Below are positions 11,375 through 21,316 of a stretch of 60,794 nucleotides of DNA, piece by piece. The translations under genes were made by a program, and so were the position numbers. A model generated the notes under the pieces. That model was given only the letters and a program-made list of their open reading frames with translations, was not told the DNA's origin and did no database searches. The DNA comes from Xanthoparmelia taractica (lineage: Eukaryota > Ascomycota > Lecanoromycetes > Lecanorales > Parmeliaceae), in NCBI GenBank assembly GCA_033085395.1, contig JANQBS010000234.1:1-60794 (forward strand). The letters run 5' to 3'. The first letter of the stretch is position 1, and each line of letters opens with the position of its first letter.

Positions 11375-13832
11375 ATGACTTGGGGATATGATAATGGAGA
11401 GTTCTCGGCGGAAAATCCAGACGACGGTATGTAATCATAAGCTCAAGTCAGACATTTCGCTTACAAGAAGGCAGCCGAGCATAGAAAAATCACGGACCCC
11501 GACGTTGCAATTGACCCTGTGCTATTTAGGGACCTAGAGGGCATTGCTATGGGGTCACAGCTTTCCATGAATGGTCATGGAGGACGCTATGGCGAACCAG
11601 TTGACCGTCTCAGCGACCACCAACGCGCAATGAGACTCCCAAGTGCTCTCCCAAGATCACAAGGAAACATGCAGAGGCAAAGAATGATCAGCACCAATCC
11701 TAACGTGCATCACCCTTTCCAGCAGTGGTCTTCTCTGGGGCTGCTAGAATATCCTGATCCTGGCTTGATCGATCGTGGTGATTTATGGGACGGAATGTTG
11801 CAGTCAAACACAATGCCAGATTTCAGAGCTGCTACTACCGTTAATAAAGCGCAATCAGAAGTCGACCCTCCTGAATCGGCTACACGATCTTCTAGAAATC
11901 GAACCGGCGCTGATGCCGGCTTCTCATCTGCTGATGTCAATGCAAGCCGGGAAGACTCCGGACATGAATCACGGAGATCGACAAGACTGTCTAAACGTGT
12001 CAAGGCATCATCACGACATGATCATACTGGTGCTGAGCGTGAAGGACGAATCAGGAAGGTATCAAAGCTGAGCCTTAAGATCGCTGAGGGCAAAGCTCCA
12101 AAGAAAGGTTCGCTTGGGCCAGATGGGCAGGTGAGGATAAGGCCAGATGGTCTCATGGAGTTCCGCGACGTGGATAATCCAATGTGGAGTAAGCTCATCC
12201 TTAGTGAGCATATTTGAACCGAGGCTGACAGAGCTGAAGCGCTGGCTGCGTACCACCACGATTATCGTCGGCAATTCCTCAGGGAAGCTGCTAGGGATGG
12301 CGAGTTTGGTGAGTCGTTTATAGCTCCCCACCCTTAGAATTCACGCTGATGGTCGTAGATCACACACCTGCTCGCGGCGAAGCCCAGGACGATGAAACAA
12401 GTTATGAGCCCAGTCAGCAAAGCTGGGGCCCATCTCGATCTGATTGGCAGAATATCGTGAACTCGGAAGGCACAAAGGTAATGTTCGAGGTCGACAAACC
12501 TGAAAATCGCCGCCCTCCCCATAAGCCAAGAAACTGGGTCCATGACGGGTTCGTCCTGCTGGATGCCAGGAATCATGCAGTGAGAGATTGGCCGGGGTTG
12601 AACAAGACCTTGTCGAGCGAGATCGAGAGTTGGAGATGGGAAGCACTCGTGCGTTTATACCCGTGGCTTACGATTGCTGAGTAAGTCACTTCACTACAGA
12701 CATTCACTTCAGATAAAATTATTTGCTTATAGTGATTCACAGTTTGCTGGCTCGAATGCCACATAATAGAGAGAGGAATGGAAAGGTGCTGCGGCTTCAG
12801 ACCCCGCAGGCATTTACGAACCGTGCCTACCGCTTGCGAGTCGCCAATCAGATTCCCGCAACCAATCCCAGAAATGGAAGTGCGACTTATAAAGAGGGGA
12901 TCCTGCAAAATGTGGCCAAAGAAAGAGCAACGACTACAGAAGGGCTATCTGTTCTGAATTCTAGCCAGGTCGACCTTGTTAGGCAAAATAACAAGGGGAA
13001 ATTCAAAGACAATTCTCGTTATGTAATCGATAACCAGAATTCTCCGAAGACCCCACCAGCCTCGAGAAAGCGAAACTCAACTGGCGACGATGACAACGAG
13101 TCTGAGTCCGAGCAGGGGGGCGAAAGACCGTGCACGCGAAAAGTTCAGAGTCTGGAAGTAGAATCCTTACTCGCTGACGATGCGGGTATCTACTCAGATG
13201 GCACATCTGACTACGAGCAACCTAGGAAAACTGCTGAGCAAAGGGTTGACCTTGAGCGAGAACATCATCCAATAGATACCACAGGGTCTTCGGAAGACCT
13301 CGACCAAGATTGTCTTGTCCCGCTCTTTGCGACCAGTGAAGATCAAGGACTTGCTTTGGTTGAAAATGAGGAGTGGACGAGCCCAGAAGCAGTGATTCTG
13401 GCACGAAGGCAGGGGAATCAACAGACCAGACAGATCAATGTCTACTGGTATAGCCCGTATGTTCCCCGTCATGTGGGAGTAGACGGCAACTCTGTGCCGG
13501 GAGTCGTTCATTTTGCTTTCCGGCACCTGTATCAGGCTGAGGAACAGGTCCCCAGCGACACCCACTTCACATGGCAAGAAGATAGCGCCTATGGTGATGT
13601 ACCTCCAACCACGCAAAGTACTATCCCAGCCGCCATTGATTCTCTGCTCGATGAGCCCTACCGCCATAGCTCTCGAGGTCTTTCACCGCAGGCTTCCGGA
13701 AACCCCCAATTGACGGCATCCTCAAGCTCACGAACACCGCTACCGGCTCTCCTCCAGATTGGAAAGTACCAGACGCAGTCGGATAGTGTCGAAGAAGTTT
13801 GGCGTAACCAGTATGGTCCTGCTGGTTTCTAA
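11375..13832 (+). CDS. Tandem-family paralogue 2, unknown function, 750 aa, five exons
   Basis: Exons: 11375-11426, 11475-12188, 12234-12308, 12359-12680, 12743-13832. All junctions are GT-AG and in phase, and each was chosen because it restores alignment with the other paralogues. Modules: acidic start MTWGYDNGEFSAENPDD; basic, Ser/Arg-rich linker (RRSTRLSKRVK) ending in DGLMEFRDVDNPMW (about 242-255); 75-nt exon coding AAYHHDYRRQFL; GTKVMFEVDKP (about 319) and WVHDGFVLLD...HAVRDWPGL (about 340-362); DLLARMP (about 388) followed by NRAYRLR; ATTTEGLSVL as in paralogue 1. The C-terminal third is charged and Ser-rich, and I cannot match it to the C-terminal block of 1, 5 and 6. Probably nuclear given the basic patches (inference). 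Confidence 0.78.
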
Positions 13833-15384
13833 GAGCCTTCGAGCTTTCAGATCACCCCATCGATTCGTGTTGCCCGTAGCAGCCTCGCAGTAATGCTGAT
13901 GGCAATGTATAGTATCGTCCAACTCGAATGTCCAGAAGCCAGAGGAGAAAGTGAGGGAGAGGAGCTGGAGGAACTGGGATTGCCGCATGTCTGGTGGCAC
14001 TCGAGTGCATCGAGGAAGGCTGTAGCTAGCTACTGCTGGCTTCAGCATCACGGTGTGGTCGGTTTAGAATGTACTCATCGTCTGTACTCTTTCCACCTGG
14101 CCCCTTGTGAGAGCCAGAGAGTGATAGTTTTCTCGTAGCCATAAGGTGGTGGGTTTCCTTGGTTCGTTTCTAACGGGTCGTACAAGCTTACGATTGTCTT
14201 CCACACCCTAAACATTAGTAAACATACATACATGTTAGGTAGAAAGATACTTGCAACCGTTCTCACCCTCTCTCAACTGTTAGCTGCAGCAATTACTACC
14301 ATATCATCCCTTGAGATTCCTCAGGAACTGCCCGGGGGAGCTAAGAGAGAGGATTTGCAGCCGGAATGGCTGCCCTGGGCAGTGTCGTATTCGGCAAAGG
14401 ATGCAGGGATCCGCATGCTACGTGACTGAGCGGTAGGGACGGGTTTAAGATTGGCTGTAGTCTCATCCATTTTCTAATCCTCGGTTCTTGCAAATCTCAG
14501 CCCAAAGAGTGAATCAATAGGCAGGTTGGATTAGGGTTCTCTTGATCACTTAGAGCCTTTCTCCAACGGCAATTATGCCCAATCCTTGGGACTAGTGTCA
14601 AAAATTTTACGCATCAGCCGACATGAACAGTAAGCTCATTCACCATAGTTCGCTTAGTCCTAATAGGGTCGTGACTCCGATGGTCCATTCTATACTTACA
14701 ATCACAGCATCAAGTACATCAGCCTATTCAGCCTATCAAAAAGACGCGAGAACAGCGTAACGCTGTTCTCTGAGGCTGAGATATTCTGGGCTTAGGCGTC
14801 TCATGCAGCTCCTAGGCGCTAAGGCGGCCGCTGAGCGAGACCTGTGATCCGTAGGAGCCGGAAAATCTTCCGTTTACAACATGCCTTATTCTCGGTTCTC
14901 GGACGAGTATTCTACCCAGTCAAGCTATCGCCAAGCAAGCTGCTTGTTGAAACTCGGCATAAGTATTGCCTTCCTGTTTCGACCTCTGTCAGAACAATGA
15001 TGCGGGCAGACATCATGCATACTATTGCGTCTCCCGCTTGGCTCTCAATGCCCGGGCTTGAGACCTCCCATGTTTCTGCTTTAATTTATCGCGTTTCAAC
15101 ATCGCCCTTCTCCTGGTTGGCTTTTAGTATACATGATCAAGCAGCTAAACTTAGTGCTTCATCTCCTGCTCATACTTCTTTACCCGAGAACATATTAAGT
15201 AGATCTAGACGACCTCGCCCTTGCTGGGCGTACAAGACACAGCTACAGTTCAACGCCATCGATACTATCAGCAAGCCCATCTCCATCTTCGCATTTAGAA
15301 CAGCTCAGGCATCACCATGGCCTGAAGCTCACAGCATACGAGGTGACACAACCGATATCCCACCTAGGACCTCAACCTGTATCT
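13833..15384. other. Intergenic region between paralogues 2 and 3
   Basis: About 1.55 kb. Apart from the small signal-peptide-like frame at 14232-14429 I see no gene. A 193-codon open stretch at 14844-15425 runs into the start of paralogue 3 and looks like chance. An inverted repeat at about 14749-14770 (GAGAACAGCG then CGCTGTTCTC) could form a hairpin. Confidence 0.5.
14232..14429 (+). CDS. Possible small secreted protein, 65 aa
   Basis: A short complete frame whose first 22 residues (MLGRKILATVLTLSQLLAAA and onward) look like a signal peptide: a basic n-region, a hydrophobic core, then small residues. The predicted mature part is about 43 residues with no cysteine, and it has a KR pair (GGAKREDLQ) that could be a Kex2 site. 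I know no homologue. The size means chance is a real alternative; only its position in a gap between duplicated genes and the signal-like start support it. Confidence 0.25.
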   Translation: MLGRKILATVLTLSQLLAAAITTISSLEIPQELPGGAKREDLQPEWLPWAVSYSAKDAGIRMLRD

Positions 15385-17632
15385 ATGTCTTCTATGACGG
15401 ATTGCGACTCGGCGGAGGAATTTGAAGGATCCATACATGGCAAAGGTAGACGACGACTTCTGATAGTCTACATCAAAACTGCTGATAGCGTATAGTCAGG
15501 AACCCGGCAGGCATGACGGAATCCCAGTACCACAACGCAACAAACATCCCGCCTGGAGCGCTCACCGGCACTGATAGTACATCATCTAAAACATTGAATG
15601 GCAACATCGACCCTCGTCTTCTTGCCTTATCCAAAGCCAATCGTACAATTCCTAAGTCCGGTATCGCTCCTGACCGCACAGATCAATCTCGCTCAAGACA
15701 ACAGTCAACGCGCAATCATACACACGCCCATCGAATACGTGCTCATGATCGGGTTACGGCTCGAGTCACAAATTTAAGTACACGCAATCCGCCATCGAAA
15801 TTTTCTACCCAGTCAGATAGCACCAAAGAACAGAAGGTCAAGCCTTCTCATCCGCGCCCGCATAGAACTGTATCGAACAATGATGCTAGTAATCACAGAC
15901 TGCACTTACCAAGCCAGCCACAAAAAAAGAAGCAAAGAAAGTCTCATGCTTGGAGGGACAAAGCCGCGAAGAGTGCTGCTGCTGTGGAGGTCCAGTCATT
16001 GCCCGAAATTGCAGACCCTGATGACGAGTCAGACAGCATGGTTGGCTCAGACAACAGGATCAGATGGACGGACGGGGTCATGGAATGGTGGGATGACAAA
16101 GATCTGCAGTGGAGTAGGTTACCGCACTGTACTTGCATGGGAGGGTCCAGTATTAAAAGTTTTGAACAGGGCCAGCGCGCTATCACCGCGACTGCAGAGC
16201 CGAGCTCATAGCCCTAGCTGCGCAACAACCTGGAGCGCCCTGTAAGTTGTTCTCCCCACCATGTCAAGCAGGAGCTGACAGAAGCAGTTTGGACTGAAGT
16301 AATGGGGACAAATTACACGAGTTTTTCTCAGCTTACACAGGGTTGGACTAAGGATCCGAGCTCAGTGGTTGACTCCAAAGGGCGCCAGGTGTTTCTGATG
16401 GAGAAACGTCCATCAGACTGGAATAGTGCTCCAGTTTATGGACATCTGTTCCACAATGGACGTTTATTACTCAGTCACAAGGACAGGCCCATACGGGATA
16501 TCCCTGGGCTTCCACTAACAATCGACACAGAGGTCCCTGGTTGGTTTCTGGAAGGCTTGCGGCGCTGTTCAAGTATTGGAATGGACGAGTAAGTTCTCAT
16601 TGGTTTTAATCGTACGTATTAACGATAACCCGAAGTTTCATGGCCCGATCCCCCGGCACACGGCAGACGAAATCCGGTTGTATCAAACCTCTACGACGAG
16701 CAACTACCTTCACGCAACGGATCAGACGTTGGCTTCTTAAGAAGAGTATCAAACAATGGCCTGACCGGCAAAGGGTCAGGAAAGCCAAACAACCCTTCGC
16801 GGCGAAGCATGACCTCCAAGGACCTGAAACCGTCAGGACACAGCATGAGCCTCCTGCAGAGTTGGACATTGGATTAGGTGAAAGGAACGCCCACCTCTTC
16901 ACCAATGATCCACATCTTTCAGCGGAAATATCGTATGTCCAAGCTTCCAATCATGATGGTCTATGGGTAGGAGCTGGAACACATACTTCTGTTAACGAGG
17001 ATGCGTCGCTATCATCATCGGAGATGTGCACCTTAGTAAATCTTGGTGGAAATGCAGATACAGGCCATTTACCGATCTCTCAATGCTACAACTCAGCTTC
17101 TGGCTTCCAGCACACACCTGCCTATAGCAACTGTCGCTTTGAGGGTGAACGTCATGGTATGCAGCAAGTGCTTGGAGGTAGTAGTTTCGACCACGAGACC
17201 CCTCAATTGGACTACAGTATCCAGTCGGATATGCTAGCCCATTTGAGTGGGTTTGGAAATATACTAAGAGCAGACAACCACTCGAACACCACATACAAAT
17301 TACATCATGGTGGCTTTCAGAGCACAGCATCTCCAGTACTGACGAGCCCGGACCTAGATTGCAACCAAGCCTACAATTTCGGATACGAAAGCACATACCC
17401 ACAGCCCATAAACGCAATTCTTCCCAACACTGCTTCCTCGCTCAATGTCGCACCGGAGTTTATAACGCATTACCCTGAGATTCCAAGCGAGCCACAGAGC
17501 TACAATAGCCAGGCATATCCAACTAGTACAACGACAAACACGGATCACTTTTTCAATCAACCGGGCAGCACCACTGATCCTATGAACGCAACCTTTCCAA
17601 ATATATCGTACTCACCTATTATTACACCATAG
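15385..17632 (+). CDS. Tandem-family paralogue 3, unknown function, 682 aa, five exons
   Basis: Exons: 15385-15445, 15496-16113, 16170-16241, 16288-16588, 16636-17632, all GT-AG and in phase. The intron positions match paralogue 2, including the break inside the W-rich strand and the tiny third exon (72 nt). Modules: acidic start MSSMTDCDSAEEFEG; basic linker (QKKKQRKSHAWRDKAAKS); DGVMEWWDDKDLQW (about 213-226); PARYHRDCRAEL in the tiny exon; GRQVFLMEKRP (about 281) and HNGRLLLS (about 305) with RPIRDIPGLP; FMARSP (about 352) with a basic RIRRWLLKK segment. After that the sequence diverges: the NSTR and C-terminal blocks are absent, replaced by a Ser/Thr/Asn/Tyr-rich tail. It looks like a decaying or specialising member with a truncated end (see the duplicated segment just after its stop). 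Confidence 0.72.
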
Positions 17633-17770
17633 CTCGCAACGGGATACCTTGAGAGTCCAAGCCACCCCTGAGCTACAATAACGAGACATATCCAATCAGC
17701 GTAATGACAAACACGAACCAATTTCTTAATCGACCGAGTAGCAACAACGACACGCAAGGTAGCCTCTTTC
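17466..17770 (+). repeat. Tandem duplication spanning the 3' end of paralogue 3
   Basis: The segment coding SYNSQAYPTSTTTNTDHFFN (around 17493-17555) recurs about 175 bases downstream (around 17671-17730) as SYNNETYPISVMTNTNQFLN. The second copy lies after the stop at 17632 and in another frame, where it stays open to about 17844. Either the protein once had two or more copies of this unit and a frame change cut the second off, or an unseen intron rejoins it. Confidence 0.7.
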
Positions 17771-19113
17771 AAGGCAGAGACTTCCGGTACATTCAAGCGT
17801 GCACCACTACCAGAGTCAGCCTCGTCCAATACGCCATTGATTAGACACGTGCCAGGTACAAGTCTTGGATGTCGGTAGAGCTTACAAAAGGCTTTAACTC
17901 TGCCAGGGACCCGGGGTAAGGATCACCAGACACAGCCAACAGCGCTGAGCCTTTTCGGATTCCTTCTCAGTGTAGCTCAGGGCGATGGGTCCAATGTCGG
18001 GTGTACTGCACCAATCGCAGAGTTCAAAAGGAAAAATCCCTTCGACTAGTGCCGGCGTTGCAGCCATGAATTAATACCCTGTCAGCCTTGCGTATATTAA
18101 CGAGCGGAGACGACCACTTTAACATTTTCTACAAGCCCTCTATGCCATGAGTGATGGTGATTCCATCTTGATTAGTTCCTTAAAGGCTTACTATTCAAAA
18201 GGTCAATGTCCCAGTCTTCAAAGATCTGTGGCGAACAGGCATCTGGGGCAACAAGTCCGCCACACCAAGACTTTTCCATTCTATACGCTAGCGTGTACTG
18301 CTCATCAGCATGTGAAATCTATAGTTCGGAACTATAGGCCATTAAGCTGCTTTGCGGGCGCGTTCTAGTCCCGTAGACCCACGCTGTAAATACTTCACCT
18401 AGAACTGAAAGGGACAGTAAGCTACCCTGTTCGGAATCTGATGGCTCTACCCTAATGGGCTGTAGCTATGCATGAGCCCTGTTTATGGGGCGAGGGGTAG
18501 ATTCTTCGCCTCATGTGATGCCGTTCCGACCGCTGAAGCTGCTATCCATTGGCTATCTGCAAAAGCGTGAGATAGGCACTAGTTTGCCTGAAAATGTAGC
18601 GATAAGCTCCCCAGCACCAACCTCTTCTAATTCCATTGGGCACGGTCGGAGATAACCGCCAACGCATCTTTGTACAATATTCCTCATTACCTATACTTGC
18701 CTCTTGCCTCGGAGTACCTATGATCCTCAAGCCTTGGTACTGCGATCGGACGTTATGTCGGCACTAGCCTGGGCCTGTACCTGCATTCAGTTCCCTTTCA
18801 TCGGTTGTCTTTCTTTGCATTCACACATCCAGCTTTCCTCCCCTCTTCTGTACTCAGAACTCGGGCTTCTCTCTTCGGCCATACCCATGGAGTTGCCTTG
18901 AACACTTACTTCATCCTTTCGCATCCCTTGGTGGTAGCTGCCTTCAAAGCTTGTGCTACCCACATCGGAAAGCAGCGTCGACGCTCTGGACTGCTAAGGA
19001 TTTTTCGTTTCGTGCTGTATCTGGTACTGTAAGTGCGGCCAGGCGGGAGCTGCAAACATACCGTCTCTGACAAGTCGTCGAAGCTTAAGCATTAGAAGAA
19101 CTCATCCGATAAC
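17771..19113. other. Intergenic region between paralogues 3 and 4
   Basis: About 1.3 kb without a supported gene; short open stretches only. A TAGCTCAG-like string near 17972 resembles a tRNA A-box, but no partner T-arm or acceptor stem follows. The final 300 bases are pyrimidine-rich and probably include the paralogue 4 promoter. Confidence 0.5.
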
Positions 19114-21316
19114 ATGCCGCCGCGAAGACGTGCCCCGACCAATCTAAGTAAGCTTTCAACACCGAAATGGCACAAGAATGCTTGTTGACTGGGACAGGGA
19201 AAATCTTGCCACGGCTGCCTGACCCACCATGCGTTCCGACCATCTCACAGACTGGCCTTTTTTATGTTGAGAGAGATCTCGAGACTGGAGTCTGCAGCCA
19301 TAACGATTATGCTCCTGAGCCCAGTCAGGATCCCCTTGACCTGCATCAACACCACCGCCTACCATCAGCAATCAGACAGAAGAGCCAGCCAACGTCTGAC
19401 GACGATAGCCAGTACTCTCAAGAGGAGGAGGACTATGTCATGAGCGATGAAGAGCCTGGGGCAAAGAAACAGCTTGGCAGGTCACCCTCCTGCGGAAGCT
19501 CGCATGCAAGCAGCTAATGTTCGTGGCTTGGAAAGTAACGAATCATGAGCCAAGGAAGCGGAGATACAGTAAGTGAAATGTTCCGTAGGCCAGGAGACCT
19601 GGCTAACACAGATAAGAACCCGCATTTCAATCAAAGCTGTCGAAAAGATTGGATGCCGTACCTGGTGGAGCTGGGCACAACCAGGGGAAAAAGGGCAACG
19701 TCCGGACGAATGTGTCTGGAGTCCTTGAGTACTGGCGGCAAGACGGAAAGATATGGAGTATATGATCAGCAGAGCTTTAATCACTACGATGCAGAGCAGG
19801 GCTTACGTGCTTGTAGTACCTGCTGTCTACCACCATCAGATCAGAGAAAAGCTGATCAAGAAAGCCAACACCAGTAACACCGCCGTTTACAGTAGGTCTA
19901 TGATGCTAGAGTTATAGACGATGAGCTGACAGGTCTAGCGAACCCTCGCGAGCGTGGTAAGGATGACCTAGACATCACATCATTTCTCGAAAGTCAACGA
20001 AATTGGGACTTAGAGAGGGATAAGGGCTGGACGGGTGTCGAGTTCCTCTTTGAATTCGACCGAACGAACTTCCGGGGACCTACGTACAGAGTCCCCTGGA
20101 TGTACGACGACGGACGCGTTGTCCTCAGCACAGACAACCATCCTGTCAAGGACTACAGAGACATCCCATTGACCGTGTCGTCCGAGGTAGAAGGTGGATT
20201 GACCGAGGCGATCCGCCATGTTGATCCTAGAATCACATGGGGAGATATCTGGGCTAGACTGTCAGTCTTCCATTCCTAGTATGATGCCAGCAGGAACTGA
20301 CCAACAACAGCCCCGAAAAGTGCGGCAAAGGCGGTATCTACGGACCCAACGCATTGTCCGACCGCGCGAGTCGTTTTCGGTTAGAGAATTGTATCCCAGC
20401 CAGAATAGAGAGGAGGGGCTCAAAAGAACTAAGAGATTTCATGCTTGGTCTTATGAGCCCGGCTGCGATAGCTGCAAATTCTACGCGGGAATTGAGCAAG
20501 CTCTCGGATGAGCAGCAACTGCAAGCGAAGAGACTGAACAAGGGAAAGCATGATGCGAACGCCGGAGGATACGGGTTGAAAAACAGATGGAAAGGCGGAT
20601 CGGCACCACGAAAGGCACTTGCGAAAAAGAGGAAACCGGCGTCGTCACAATCCCACAAAGATAAAAGGCGACAGCTCACGTCTGGACTCGACTTTCATGA
20701 AGATACGGAGCGCCAGCCTCCATCCTCTGCTTCAGAACAGGACCATGCAAACCAGTGCCAAAACCATCACGGCTCCGCACCAAACACGCAACATGCCTCG
20801 CCTGGCTCAGTTCCTGGGGAACTGTATGGATACGAACCTTTGGAATCCTCCTTGCACTTTGGCTTCGCCAACAACGAGTTTGGCCCCTTTGACCCATCTT
20901 CCGGGACATATGAGTACATGTCGATTGGGCCGGCGTTCGCAGCCCCCAATTCATATATACCCCCTTTTGATGCATGGGAAGGATCTTCATCAGGCACCGT
21001 AAGCACCCTCAATACCCCGGCGAACGGCAGAGACCTCTCTATGCTCGCCCCCATCGGCGACATTGATCACCATTGTGCTCTGCAAACCATCGAGCACGCG
21101 CAAGCGATACAAGAAGGTTTTATGACAACCCAACCACAGTTCCACCCACGCGCCATGATCGATTGGCCACCAACCAGCACGACAAATCAGAGCTACATGT
21201 TCCAGATGAGCGAGCTATGCTCCCACTTCCAAGACACAATGTGTCCCGGTAATGCACAAGTCGCTCCTGGTGCCGGATCAAGTGACGTCTCAGGAGTCGT
21301 GGAGACATGGCTTTAA
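19114..21316 (+). CDS. Tandem-family paralogue 4, possibly frame-damaged
   Basis: Supported exons: 19114-19147, 19198 to about 19480, about 19617-19757, 19817-19891, 19933-20260, 20311-21316. The last four are in phase and align well with the family: VSGVLEYWRQDGKIW, then PAVYHHQIREKLIKK in a 75-nt exon, RVVLSTDNHPVKDYRDIPL with SSEVEGG, then DIWARLP, SDRASRFRLENCIPA, RGSKELRDFMLG and AANSTRELSKLSDEQ. Its last intron lies 3' of the WARL codons, a few codons downstream of the site used by 2, 3, 5 and 6. The C-terminal part is Ser/Pro/Tyr-rich with no C-terminal block. Problem: exon 2 (EEEDYVMSDEE) is in one frame and the W-rich strand in another. The one good-looking intron between them (GTAAGT at 19569, ACAG at 19611) does not reconcile the frames, because TAA follows at once in the required frame. 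A frameshift between about 19450 and 19620 or an unrecognised intron is needed. Confidence 0.62.

Noticed and set aside
14844..15425. 193-codon open stretch on the + strand
   Set aside because: Overlaps exon 1 of paralogue 3 in another frame and has no known features.
17960..18045. tRNA gene suggested by a TAGCTCAG-like A-box string
   Set aside because: No B-box with a stem, no acceptor pairing and no anticodon arm.
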